A DNA stretch of 64,000 nucleotides from Apostichopus japonicus. Its lineage: Eukaryota; Echinodermata; Holothuroidea; Aspidochirotida; Stichopodidae. The notes beneath the pieces are model-generated. The model had not been told where the DNA came from, did no database searches, and was given only the letters and a program-made list of their open reading frames with translations. The translations under genes and the position numbers were made by a program. Below are positions 1-13,900 of the stretch, piece after piece. The stretch's first letter is position 1, and each line of letters starts with the position of its first letter. The stretch is from the NCBI RefSeq assembly GCF_037975245.1, contig NC_092574.1:10937213-11001212 (forward strand), written 5' to 3'.

Positions 1-1992
1 TACGGTTCTGGTCGTCCTAATGCGCGTTACAGATCTCCAAAGATTTTGTAAAAGTGTCGTACACATGTTACAATCTATTTGCTAGTTGTGATAATATATT
101 TTGAACGATTTCGATCTCGATAATAAAAAGAAGATTAGCAGGTATATTATCCAGTATATAACCAGTCTAGCGAACGTGATTGAAAATACCCCAAAGAAGC
201 TTTCTGAATGGTTGACAGCCAGACGTGTGTAAAGTTGCCAAACGAACAGTGGGCAACATGTTTTTCGTTGCTAAAATGTGATAGATATGAGTGGTAAAAC
301 CCACATGTTAGCTCTCGAGTATGTGCAGGTATTTCCCGTCAGAGATTTCTCAAAGGATTCTTCAATGATATCAGAGGGTGCCTTTTGTCAAAAAGATATG
401 ACAACGCCCTCTGTTGATTTAGGGCGTGGCTGGAGATTGCCATTGTGAGATATAGAGCGCAAGGATAAATTTCTGATTGTCAAAATTTCACAAAATCATA
501 AAACCACAAGCATAATGGCATCTATAATGTAATAAATTTGTTGAAAACCTTGTTGAAAATATACGATATGTGTCTGTAATAATATTCATATACTATAATG
601 AAACAATTTAAACTGTAGCCGAATTTCAAACAGAAAACATATAACACACAAAAAAAAAACGTTATGTGCGTCAACATCGCAATTCAGAATTCAGGAAAAT
701 AATCATAATAATTAAGAATATAAACTGGTAAGTGAATTTCCTAGTGCCATAGGCATTAACATCATGAGACCAACAAGGCGATAATGGGTTATACCGTACG
801 GAAATATCGTAAATTTAACCGTAGAAGGGGACAGTTTGGAAGAATATAAAGGGATTAAACAAATTTAAGATCAAGTTTTATATAATCGAATTACACCTGA
901 GTTTAACGGAATAAGTTTACATGGTGTTGTTTTTCTTCTTTTTCTTTATTTGTAGTAACAGAGTTTGGCAATTTGTATTCAAAGAATGGGCACTAAGTGG
1001 GTGGGGCGGGATGGGAGGGAAGTTCACGTGCCGGGAAAGTGGGAGGAGTAGGGTAATATGTTTAATGATCGATAATTCTGTTCAACTTTGGTCAGATCAA
1101 TTTAGCGTACACAGGAGTTTCTCGTTTGATCGAAATGAGTAGTTTTAGAAGTATATAAACAGCTAAATTAAATATAATACAAATGTACTACCCCAAACAG
1201 TCGATGTTAGAGCACGATTTTGCCATTTTCGTTAGATTGTTTGTTGATTAATTCAACGATAGTTGTTTCAAAGTTAAATTTATCGATCTTATTGGCAACA
1301 AGGAATCTTTTTTTGAGTGACTTTGTACTCTAATTCGTCAATATAAGAAAAGTACGTTATTTCACACGCATGGTCATGAGGTTTCAATCAATGTAAAAGT
1401 TTCTTTTCCAATTGTCGTTGGGTTAAAAGAAAGCAAACGGTAGTACTTCTTTGATGAGGCTGAATGTGTTTAGTAAGGTCCACGTAAAAGAGGGGAAGGA
1501 GAAGGAAATAACATGAGGAAGAGATCTGGCAAACGGATGGAAAATTTCCATGTTTACTTTATTCTAATTGAAAGACATGAACGCGCGCAGTACTTATACG
1601 AGAAGAGAAGGTAGTTTAATACCTTTTCAATGTATTCATATTTGTATTACAAATCATGAGATAGTAATACATTAACAGTAAATGTATTGTTGAGAGCACA
1701 AGAATAGGTGGTGGACGTGGTAATCCTCACATAAACGTCTTCCAGTTGTGCTGTAGAAAGGCATACATTTTTCATAATTGGAACAGTTTTATTTCCTCTT
1801 TTGCAGTCAACATTAAGAGAAAAAAAAAGCTATATTGCTCTAGAGACATATTCGTTATCCGATTATTTATATTCGAAAGTTTACCGAGTAAAGAGAAAGA
1901 AGGGAGGGGGAGGGTGGGATCTCCCATTAATAGCAAGTGGAATCTAATGGAAAAGTAATTTACTTATAGGATATATATAGAGAGAGAGAAAT

Positions 1993-2081
1993 CCAGAGAA
2001 ATAAGATATGACTCATAATTGACAAATGAGGAGTAATGTTTCAGAAATTTGTCAATTATGAGTCATATCTTATTTCTCTGG
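1993..2081. repeat. Perfect 35-bp inverted repeat (hairpin)
   Basis: Positions 1993-2027 and 2047-2081 are exact reverse complements over 35 bases, with a 19-base loop between them. The arms contain the word ATGAGTCATAT. A diverged copy of the right arm lies at 36210-36245 and shares the order ATTTG, CAA, TATGAGTCATAT, ATTTCTCTG. The arms are therefore probably copies of a dispersed repeat joined head to head, or the two ends of a small foldback element. No coding sequence is associated with it. Confidence 0.85.
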
Positions 2082-4797
2082 TTTTCACTAATAATATTTT
2101 CTGTTGAAGTAAACGTGGATTTTCTTTATAATATATAGATATATATCCTGGTTCTATCATGGTTGTATGGTTCAAAGAGGAACTTTTGTGCTTTAACAAA
2201 GTAGTTTCATATGGTTTGAATGTTTTAGTTACAAAGCATCAAGAATTTCGAATAAAGGTTCCGTAACGTTAGCTAAAGTTTGAGAAGCTGCTTCAAAAAT
2301 TTACAGATTTGCTTCTACTCAGTAAAACCCGCTGATCACAACAAATTGAAGACGTTGTGAATCAAAAAATGAAGAAAAGGAAAAATACTGTGCACTTAAA
2401 TGGCGATAAATTGAATTTATGTTCAGGGAATTTATGTTCAGTTATAATGTTGCAACTGCGACGTAATCATTCGCATATATTTGAATTGCTTTTTCGGATA
2501 AGCAAATTTTTCCAGAATTTAAAAATTGAGAGCAACAAAATTACGTAGGCTGCATTGAAAGAGTTATCTTTTATCGATCTAATTTAAGAAATTATTTTTG
2601 AGATTTTTTAAAAGTATGACAAAGAACGTGTGCTAACCTGTCAGTATTTATTTATCATATATATTTATAAAATAATGCTCTTTTTTCTTTAATTTCTTTC
2701 TAAATTTGTCAATTTTCATGCCAACAGTGGCATTGTTATCACCAGTGAATAGGTATCGGTCGATCACTGGCACAATATTGGCGTAAGATAATGGTTCTCT
2801 ACAATAATATTCACTGCCGAGCCTTTACATATAGCGTCTTGGTAGATCTTATGATTTACTAATGTGTTAAGTATATGTGTATTTGGAGGCCTAGTGTTAA
2901 GATTTACTGTGTCGAGCATTGAAGACACATCTTACTCTTACCTATATAAACATTCTCCAGACAAATGTTTTACTTTAAAGGGGGAACGCCGTTTTCGGAA
3001 AGCCTTTTTGTGTGTATAAAATAAGTGGTTTATTTATTGTAATAGTTTAAGGGTGAGGGTGCTAGAATGCATCTTTTTTCTTTTGCTACTTCAAAACAAG
3101 GAAAAGGTGTTATTTGTCACAATCAGTTGTGTTGCTCGAGTATAAGTTAGTGTTGAAGTGAGATATTTGGTGTAACCTAACATGAATGTGATAGTTCACA
3201 TGTAAAATGTCATTTAATGTCATTTTGCAGTCTTTATGAAGACCTTTTGGCCATCCAATTCTCGCTTCTTTATTCTCTCCTTTTGTCAGAGTTACTCTAA
3301 GCAGGTATTTAAGGTGCAATGTCGTTTCTATAACCTAGAAGAAATCTTCTCTAGGGTTTGTAACACCAAATTGTTTCTAAAAACAAAGATTTTTTTTGTG
3401 ATAAGTGAAATCTGGTTAGAGTAATGGCATGTATTTGGGCCAACGTCGGTGTGGACGTGAGTAAGGTCCGAATCAAACTGTCCTGAAAAATAAAAAATAA
3501 AGCAGTTCACTAAATGTTACTAACGAAACTCTTGTAAATTTATTGCAGGAATTGTAGTAATCTGCAAAATACTGTGTTGATTTATTTGTTGTTGTTGAAA
3601 GGTTCCCTATTATATCTACTACACGATCGGTGATGTTGTTACATATTTTACTTGTAATAAAATATCTTTCAGCGCATTTTCAACAATGCATGGGATTAAA
3701 ACAAATTGTGAGACCAAAATAACTTAAGTATTCAAACTCTCTGACTAATACTCTAGGAAATCAAACTTTCTTTACATTACATTTCTACTTGTTGTCACAT
3801 CTCTTCAAATATCTTGACAAACTCTTCTTTGAGGTAGCAGTTTCCCCATCACACCACTTCACCTATAAAAAACAAACGACCTAGTATACCTTTTATGGCA
3901 TACGAATATATCATATTTATAAGAACGTGTTATGTGTTATATGTAAACTTATACGTATCATATGAAGATTTTAATATTATCATATTCGTATTTATGTATA
4001 CATCTTCGAAATGCAAAAACAAGATAAAAAAAAAGAAAAAATGAATTTATGTATATATGAATATGTAGAGAGACAACTGTTCTCTCGTTTAAATAACATG
4101 TGATCCAAATGCGTCAATAAAACTTAAAATATACGATAGCTTACGTTCACTTCAAGTAAACTAGAGTACCTTTTTTCCTTGTCTCTTGCGTCATAATGAT
4201 GTCCATCTTCATCGCTTGGATTCCTCTTATGCCAGCTCTATACATTAGAGCATAAAACGATCTTTAAGGAAAAGCCAACCCATCCATCATCTCTGCTCTA
4301 CGTCAACGATATATTTATAGGTATACTTGTAATGAACAACTTTCCCAAGCAGCTAGGAAAAATCATATTCTATTTAGGAGACATCACAAATTGTCATGTT
4401 CACATCTTCATATATACGAGACGATATACCTGAGAAAGTCTAAATATGATATCATCAAGACACATATGCTTTCATTTTTGTAACGTTTACAAACATTTTT
4501 TTCTAACAATTTTGTTGATTTGCTTTTAATTGAGAGCAATACTTTTCTTAGCAAGTTTGGGGGGTTTGTTCATCACACAGATCTCTATCACATCAAAACA
4601 AATATGAAATAGGTTTGTTTTCCTTTAATGAGGAGACACTAATACCCGGTTGAAGTATATGGTAGACAGAAAAAAAGCAAACGTTACAAAATTTCTCTTC
4701 ATACATATATATATATATCTATATATTTTACGAATCCGATCAAACAAAATGGAATTCAGTATCACGAACGTTTGAAATTAATGCTAAAGAGTTAAGA

Positions 4798-4815
4798 GGG
4801 GGTGGGGGGGGGGTC
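4798..4815 (+). repeat. Poly-G tract
   Basis: A near-continuous G run in AT-rich DNA. It is one of a series of G or C homopolymers in the left half of the window; others are near 5667 (C), 7261 (G), 14351 (G), 15215 (G), 16144 (G), 16466 (C) and 18010 (C). Confidence 0.8.
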
Positions 4816-7800
4816 TGAATCAGTGAGCTTCCCTCATACACAGACGATGACGTATTACATAAAAGGCTGAAAACATTGCCCCAAGTTTTATCCTGTTACT
4901 ACAAAGGTATCAAAATAGTACCACTCCCGCAAATTAGTCTGTATAGTGTTAATTCGCAATGTTATACGTGACAGTGGAATGAACTGACTCGAGGCTGGCA
5001 GTACGATATTTTCGTTTTAACAAGAGTGTTCCTCGTTTGCCTTCTTATAAATACAGTTGGATCGGCACTGATGACTTTTGAAAGCAGGTGCGGTTGCACA
5101 CAATCCATAATGTCCCACAATCCATTGAGTTCGCCGGATGAAGCATGACGTCATAGCGGAATGACCCTTTCGTCACATTTTAGTTAGATCGATGACATAG
5201 ATCATATATATATTTAAGCTCGTTTACTGAGACGTATAGTCCGGGGATTATAACTCCAGTATTATATAACACAGCTGTGTTATCATGTGGTCAAACGGAT
5301 ACGAAATAGACGATACGGTATAGGCCGATACTCCACATTAAACCATGCATCGAATAGACCATACATTTATGCACAAAGGGCAGTGACTAGGCCCGGAACT
5401 CACCCCGCCCCTCCCTCCCCTTCCATCATCTCCTCTTCTCCCTGATACGTCGCAGATTATACCCTAAACAATAGTATGAAAAAAAAACATTTCTTGTGAC
5501 GCGTCGTTTACCTTTATCCATTATTGAAGAAGCAAAGTATCACACTTAAGTAACAACAATTGTTGTTTAGACAGTAATGGGTGGCTAACTGTACAGATGT
5601 AATTGAATAACATATAGTTATGGTCAGTTTGGTTACCAACAATTCTACTAACTTGCGGTACGGCACCCCCCCCCCCCCCCCCTTACGAATCCACCTAGTT
5701 TGAAAATTATATGATTCTACACCCCAATCACAAGACCCCTATAGCAACGTCTCTGTGTAACAATATAGGAAACAGATGACGTGAGGTTTAGATCTGACCA
5801 TAGGGATATTTGTAAAGGATAAAACTGACGTTCATTTGGACACCAAGAAAACGAGAGTGAATCATAATAGGTATATTAAAACATAAATGGACACTTAGGT
5901 AAGACAATCAAAAGGCATATTGTTTGCACAACATCTTGCTGATGAAGGGAGCAACTTCACCAGAAAATACAAAGAAATACAAAGTGTATGTAACTCAAAT
6001 ATAGTAGAAATAGAAAACCTTTCACATTTTTTTAGCGAATTACACAATGTTGCCATTTATTAAAGCGTGTGGGTAGACGGGTGGCGAGGGGGTTTAACAT
6101 TGGTGGGTTTAACATTGAGTTCGGTGATAGTTCTTTCGACAGAGGAGTTTTAGTGTTAATTAGGAAGCACATTTCCCTGAGATGTTTCTTTAAATGATCA
6201 CTTGCATATGACCACACAGAAACCTGTAAACAAAATGATGATCCACGGCAACAACAAAAAATATGGGGAGGAGGAGGGGAGGAGCCTGGCGGAGACATGA
6301 CAACCCCCTTAAAGGACCCGACCCATGAATAAATTTAAACATAGAAACCTCCAATCCTCTTGCAGTATACATAAAGTAACCGTCTTAAGGGCATTTTTAT
6401 TATCACGGACATTGTTTGAACCGACTCGGGCAAGTTATTAAGCGCATTCATGAGCCTCTGAGAAAAGTTCGTTCAAACATTTCATCTACAACAAACTTCC
6501 TGTAAACTAACGACAAAGTCTCCTAGTTTTACTACCAATCGAGAGCCTTTAGAAATTTCCTTAATGATAACTTAGACAAACCGTGGACAAGCCAGCAAAC
6601 CTGAACCAAATCCCCCTCGTAAAGGAGTAAATAGTTAAAGTGCCTAACGTGTTGATCCGAGTATAGGACCTTAATACAAAATCACATTCAGAAAATGGAA
6701 GACATGGGAAGGATTTCGAAAGTTTTCTCCGATCGTAAAAAAAAAGAACCGGTGTTGACTGGTTAATCATGAGGAACGATATTTGCAGACATACATAGTT
6801 ATGAGAACCAAACGAGATCAAAATGTTCCTTAAAGCAATCTACAGTCAGTTTACCTTTGCAACTTTTACTGTACAGACTTACATTACACATTGATTCATA
6901 CAAATGAATTTGTCTGAAACATGTGTGTAGGCAATATATATTGACGTAGCCTATTGTATAAATCACATGATGTGAAACGCACATTAAAGGCTTGAACCGT
7001 TCGTTACACCCCACTACAAACATAGAAAATACCCGCGGGGTGTTAAAGGAAGTCACATTTTCATAGCATGTTATTCTCAGACTATGAACCACAACTTACT
7101 ATACCTACGAAATATCAACAAACATCCATCTATATAATCCATATAACTCAATATAACTCATGACACGCACTCCCAACTTTAAAAGGTTTTAGATGGACGG
7201 TCTCGTCCTGTAAATGTGGCTTTTGGCGCGGTCTGGGTGCAGGGAAGAGGGAGAGACAAAGGGGGGGGGGGGGTAAAATCTCACATAGATTTGTCCTATA
7301 TATAAACTTGCAATGAATTAACCTGAATATGGACGACCGTATGCTCCTTCTGTGACTATGCTGCAAAGCCGATATCAAGATTTGTGCCATTTTAGTCATG
7401 GAAAAAGCAACCAGTATAGCTTTAACCGTGATGCAGACGATAAATCTAACACGAAACGACCCTATATTGTTTCCAGCACGGGTATAAATGGTACATACTT
7501 GTACCTGTAAACAACACACGATATATATAAGACCCCTCGATGTACCTGTTGTCTATACCAGCGATGATGGATTACCAGACATATAAATATAGTATAACTC
7601 GAATTTCTTATCTAAGCTTGATTTGGTTCGGTATTTGAGAATGCTTTGATGATGAAAACGGAGAATTTTTCCTGGAAGGGAGGGGGAGGGGGAGCGCGGT
7701 CGGACGCGAATCGACGGGGGGTAGAGTGGGGTTTTGGAGGGAATAATTATTGTGATTGTTTTAATGTACCTTTTAGTTACCATAGCAACCGGTGATTAGT

Positions 7801-9904
7801 GAATAGTTGATCATGTTAATTAAAATTTGAGCTAATTAACCGCCAAAATATTCATTGACATTTAAGAAGAACGTTGAGATAACAAAACTCGATAAATTTT
7901 GGGATTTAAAAAGATTTTTTTTGCTTTGGGTGGATGAAGTAGGTTAAGGGGATGGTGGGGACGATATGGAGTGAGTGAGGTATAGTTGGACAATGGCAAA
8001 GGGGTGCAGGAGGATAAGGTGAGGACGGCTGTATGGGGGAGGGGGCTGGAAGGATTGGAAATGTGGTGAGGATGGCAAACATATAGGTTGGGTTACATTT
8101 TCTGGGCGGGCAGGCCGGTGAAAACTGCAGGAAGTGGAAACTTAACCAAATTGATGGTTTGCATTGTTTCCAGATGACACTGTCAAGTCAAGTCAAGCAA
8201 AGGTCAGCTTGCATGGACATCTCTTCCAATTGGTCAAGAACCTTTGTAATCAAGTTACGAATAACTTATGCGGGCAGTAACTTGAAAGAATAATACCCAA
8301 GGGTCTATTTTTCTCCAACAACACTACTCATTAGAATATTTAATTTAAAAAAAATGTTTTGCAACGCTTTCAGGTTTCTCCACATAACGAATTATCATAC
8401 GATTGGTAGTATACGTAACGTTACTTTCGACACACATTAGCCAACAGTCACTGTAAGCACACATTCAAGTGACGTGCATGTAATTCGTTTGAAGTGCACC
8501 ATATGCACCTGTTATCTTGGTACTGAACTTAAACAACCAGCTACCTAATTAACAACGTGGAGTAATACGGCTGTATGGCACGCGAGCGGGGTCAAAATGT
8601 GTGGACTGTTATACGTGCTCGAGATATGCAACTATAGTCAACGAAGCGTTTAAACTCAGCTTTTTGTTGAACTGTTCTGCGACGCTTCGTCGGAGTGTGA
8701 TAACGCGTGACAAAATCAAACTGTTTGACGAGGCGTACCAAAATTAATAAGAACGCATTTATACCTACAAAATCCGAGAATTCGTGTAGGCTGACACATA
8801 GATTAAAAGAGAAACGTTAACAGTGAGAAGTTTGAATTACCGTTATACCTGTCTTCAGAGAATGATGTAACTCCTAGCAATTTATGAGAACCGTTTTATG
8901 GAAGGACTTGTTCGAAATACAAAGTAAAAACCACCAACAACATAAAAGACCAAGTATAATGCGATTATCACACTTTTTAAAAACAACAAAAATGACCAAC
9001 TTGAAACTTTTCATTTTTTTTCTTTGTATCATGCTTGTAAACATATACCATCATAATTACCCCCCATTATTTTCAAATCATTTTCGTTTGAGGTAAATCA
9101 AATCGCATGCTGGGACGATGGTCCACTTGTGTGATAAACATTTCGGCTAAAGTTTTCTTGTCCATTTTTTCGATTACCCTCTGCAAGGAATGGTATCTCC
9201 CGTCACAGTGAACCAGCCCTTTTGTGAGGGAAGATGCTGTTATTATATGCTAGGTTTTGTGTTAAAGTTCTTCATCATTATATCATGTTATAAAAACAAA
9301 CGAAGTTATCGACAAGGGTTCTGGAACCTCGCCAAACAAAATAAAAACTACATGGGAAAAATCCAAGTTTAGCCAAGAACTTGACGTAAGTATTCAGTTA
9401 CCTTTACTGTCTGTCTGTCTGTAAATAGTAAATCCTCGAAACAGAGTTTGCTTGAAACAGAATTACAAAATATATACAAACCTTTTAAGGTCTACTTTCT
9501 CTTTTCTTTGAGATCTATAGAAACGTCGAACTTGATAGAAAAGCAATGGACAGTTCTTTCGCTACAGATCTGGCATTTACTGGGGAAAGCTAAACAATTA
9601 TTTTGTAGAGGCTCCATTTGTCCATGTTATCTGTGGACTCTGTTGAGCTAATTTTTTTTTTTTTAATATGTACTTTTCTGTATAGGACTACCGAAACAAT
9701 GAAATGAAATATACATCTTGAAATACCATGAGAAATGGAGGGGGAAAAAACGTTGCCTTCAGATTGTGTCGGAAGTTGGCTAAAGTAAACTTTATGAACA
9801 TTAAACGTTGAAAGTTCCCTTCAAATAACGAATAATCGTTATGAAGTCTAATATGTGACCATATGCATAATGTTTGTGTTTATTTTATTTTGATGAAGCA
9901 ATAG

Positions 9905-9945
9905 GGATGGAAGGGGGAGGGGAGGGGAAGGGGAGGAGAAGGGTA
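9905..9945 (+). repeat. Purine-rich G-run tract
   Basis: Several runs of three to five G are separated by one to three A or GA bases. This meets the usual pattern for a possible G-quadruplex on the + strand. There is no gene beside it, so no regulatory role is implied. Confidence 0.6.
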
Positions 9946-10884
9946 GCGGATGGATAGTACATCTAACTGTACCCGCGTAAACACACGGGTTAGTGACGCG
10001 TTAAGCAAAGAGTACTTCTTCTGTTGAAAGCAAAATGTCGAATATGACGGATTGGAGACAAGATCAACAGGCAGCCTTTTTCGCATTTTCGATCATTTTG
10101 GATTCTGGATAAAGCCTAAGAGCGATCAGCTTACAGTGGTGTGAAACACAATCGGGATTTCCCTTTCTGGGGAATAAGGGCGATAAAGATCGTGGCGTGG
10201 CTCTTACAGGAGATCACGAGACCCGATATCTCCGGTTACATGCACACGTCACTTCCGCTAAGAACACACAGACCGACGCGTCTGTAAAGGCAGGCACAGT
10301 TTATAGCACTATATAAACTACATACTTTTATTTGTAACTAAAATTTATCGTCGTAACCTTTTAGCGATTGCGTAATGCTTTTTCGTTTGACGTTGACCAT
10401 CGGACGCGTTCTCACTTCTCAGATGCGGAACGGGTTCGGAGTAAGATTTATCCTGAGCGCCATTGCCCATGCGTTCAAAATTGTCATGCACCGACGGCAG
10501 AAAGAAAACAATATTGAGATATTTCAAATCTGTATATATGTGGGTGGAAGTTTTCGATCCTGTTACACGGGTAAGTTTTTTACAAACGTTTAATGTATTT
10601 ATTCCATAGCCGAGGATGGAGACAATAAAATTGCATTGAATGATGAAAAATCATTGCGCTAACGTTTGACCTTTGAGATCATGATATTTGTCATCTCCAT
10701 AGTTACCGGCTATTGCCAACAGAAACAATAGAGGAATGATGGTTTAATCACCATCAGTATATTACTATGCACATTCGTTCACGCAAAATATTGCCAACTC
10801 CTTCTGTAAGCTTATATATAGTCGTTTGATCGTCTAGGCGTAAATGTTCTAAACATGTGAGAAGGATCAACGGAAATTAAAGAG

Positions 10885-10976
10885 CGGTGGGAGGGGAGGG
10901 GGCTTGGGGGAAGGGGAGGGATTGGGGGAAAGGAGAAGGGAGGGGAGGGTGCTTGGGGGTAAGGGGAAGGGAAGAA
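10885..10976 (+). repeat. G-rich minisatellite, two units of about 48 bp
   Basis: Two diverged copies of a purine-rich unit lie side by side, each containing GGGAGGGGAGGG, then GCTTGGGGG, then AAGGGGA. About a dozen G-runs of three or more fall within 90 bases of one strand. This is a dense potential G-quadruplex site. Confidence 0.7.
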
Positions 10977-13900
10977 AGCAGAATGATATTCAGGAGTAAG
11001 GGGTCCAGGCCGCCATGAAGAATTTATTTAGGGGCGTTACACCGCTACCCCCACCCCCTTTCCCACGCCCCTTCCAATACATTTTAAATGGTAACAGATA
11101 GCTTATGCTTGTTATGACCATTTAAATGTTGGCATCGTCGATGTTCCTCAAATATTTTCAATTATCTGATCATATTTTCCTTATCTCAAACAGAAGCCTA
11201 AAAAACAAGAACACAGAATGTCGCTCCAAAAGAAAACGAGAAGTGGTTCTTGTTGCATTAAGGGTTAGGGTTTAATTTAACTCTAACCCTGAATTCCACG
11301 AAGGGCCTGGTATAAAGGTAAGATTAAAAGCAAAGGTGTGAGGTCTAAATGGAAACTAGGTCTATGGGCTTACCTTTGCATCATCCGCATCTAAGCACAC
11401 CGGTGTCTGTTTTCAATCAATCCATGTAAAGGTACTAGTACTACTATAGGCTTATAGTGAATGTATAAAATACACCGTAAAATATACCCTAAGACGTAAC
11501 CGTATACAGAAATGAAATATAGACAAATGCACGAAATATTACTCGACACGATGTGTCATTCATTGTCGAAAGTTGAACTAACGTCCGGCGTCTTACGATA
11601 TAATATTTAACTATAATTACGAGCTAATGTCTAATTAGATCTATAGTTATATATCAATGACATAATGACAGCGTATAGTAGATGGTGTTGTAACGGAGAG
11701 GAAGGGTGCCAAGGTTTAGAGTGGGGAGGAGCAAAGTGGGTATGGGTACGAGGGTATAGGGATAAGGGGAAAAAAAGGAAAGATTGTTGCGCATATTTTC
11801 CGTCGTTGAGTGATGTCTTTTGTCCTTGCACCCCACCCCCCCCCCCGTCGCTCTTCCACCCTTCTCATCCCTGTCCGAACCCCCATTTATGGTCTACGTT
11901 TGAGTCCTAATGTTACTTTTCAACCCGGTAGATTCCCTCCGAGTGTTACTTCTCTGACGTCCAACATCTGAAAAGATCTTTACAAAATATGCAGAAGGTT
12001 CAAAATGTGAGCGATGGTTGTAAATTATTCTCGGAGTTTATAAAAGTTGAATAAATGGTTGGGCGGTAAAAGTATGTCAACTTCTCTGACGTCAGAAAGG
12101 GTAAAAGTGGTGTCATAGGTCAGGTACGAATAAAGAACCAGTAATCAGACTATATATAACTGTGTGTGTTTATATATTTATATATATATAATTTCTATCG
12201 CGAAGGTATGAATTTTTCAAATGTTGCAATATTTTATAAATGCAATTGGCAACAGCAGAATGGATAATGTCATTAGGGAACTGCTAAGTATGTCTTTGTT
12301 TTGTTTTCTTGATAAAATAAAAGAAAGACACATTTTGATGAAATTCTAAGTAAAAAGAATTTCAACGGCTAAGCAAACATTCCAAACGTATCAGGTTTTA
12401 AGGATTAATCAGCGAGAAAATTATAATAGCCTTTTGAAGTAAAGCTTCTGAATAGCATTGGCCCAGAATGACGTCACAGACCCCATACTGTGATCCAACT
12501 TCATGGATCAATTGAAGGTTTAGCCAGTCTAAATAGGTTACATTCAATCAACCATACCTCGAATTAGGGGCGAGATATTTGTTATGTTATTTTTTTTTGG
12601 GGGGGGGAGGGGGGTGTCGAGTTCAGCTACCTATTGTGGAGTATTTTGTATATTCGTTATATTAGCCTTATATTACGGATCAGTCGCAAAATATCCTTTC
12701 AATGTCATCCCTTTCAAGAGTGATGATCCTGGACATTGTCACGAAGTTAATCCTCAATCTTTGGAATGCAGACTTTAATGACTTGTGGTGTTTGCTGCTT
12801 AATTTTACACCCCAGAGACAGAAAATAGTAAGTCACACAACCAGTGCAGTCGGCGCCCACTCTCACTCCCCACCCCCACCCACCCACTCCCCCTCCACCC
12901 GTCATGGCCCGGGGTCACAGCCGACCACTGGCATCCGCTGAATCGGCTAGTATATAGATAATTTTACGTGCAGTCAGTAAGCCAACACGGATATCCAGAC
13001 TGGGTCCTGAGAAAGCCTGAGAGCGTCATATCCAGGCGTCTAGATGACACAAATGTAAAACATTGCTTAATGAAGCCCAAACCATGGTTTGGCGTCCGAT
13101 GAATGTGGACTAGTTTGCTGGTGGCCCATTCTATTGATGGAACTGGTCATGATGCTTCTTGCTACGCCATTACGTGGACACTGCATATTATATCATAATA
13201 TTGCATAATATTGCAAGAATGGGATGGGTTTAGCGAAAAATACCAAAATAGAGAAAAGAACCAGGTCTGCTAGCTTACGGGTACACTGATCTAGTTGTCA
13301 TTACATCGATGTTACAACTTTTGCTCTTCATGCCCCAGCCAGCCTCTCCCCTTCCATGGAAAGCTGCAGGGACGCCATTGGTGGAGAGGGTCCCACAATT
13401 ACCTACCTCGCTAGCCTGTATGACTCAGCTTATGTCGAGTAGCTCCACCGTAAGTGTATCAATGAATAAACTGCACACGTTGACGGGAAACAGCTGACCC
13501 TCGGTACTGGGATTTCGATATGTACCCCCTTGGAAAGAGATAAAAGGAAAAATTTCCATTTTAAAGTAATAGTTATTTGGGCTTGTAGTTACAATGACCC
13601 GTAAAGGGGGCAATAACTGTCATTCTTGTACCGCAATCCGGGTGATTCTTACCATCATATTTATGCATTCTCGCTTTATTTTAATGTCTATCGGGGTCCT
13701 TGACATTTATATTCAATAATTTATGGCTTAGGGACGATTTGATTTGACTATTAGTTATGTTTAAAATTAAAAACACAAAATAATTGAAAGAATAAATTAA
13801 AAAGTTCGCGAATGGTGACATCCCTTGCTACCATCATTTTCATATAAGACGCTAAAACGTGGACAATTCCCTTATCAGAGAACCTTTTATAAAGTGAACA

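Noticed and set aside
7148..7519. 123-codon minus-strand open frame
   Set aside because: No family resemblance, a Pro run from a C homopolymer, and no supporting splice or start context.
11255..11290. Interstitial telomere-like repeat (GGGTTAGGGTTT and its inverse)
   Set aside because: Only two units on each strand, which is too short to call.
13318..13462. Exon-like segment reading ESCRDAIGGEGPTITYLASL then YDSAYVE, followed by a GTAAGT
   Set aside because: The frame is broken by TAG just before the donor-like site, no partner exons were found, and I do not recognise the protein. It could be a decayed pseudogene or repeat fragment.
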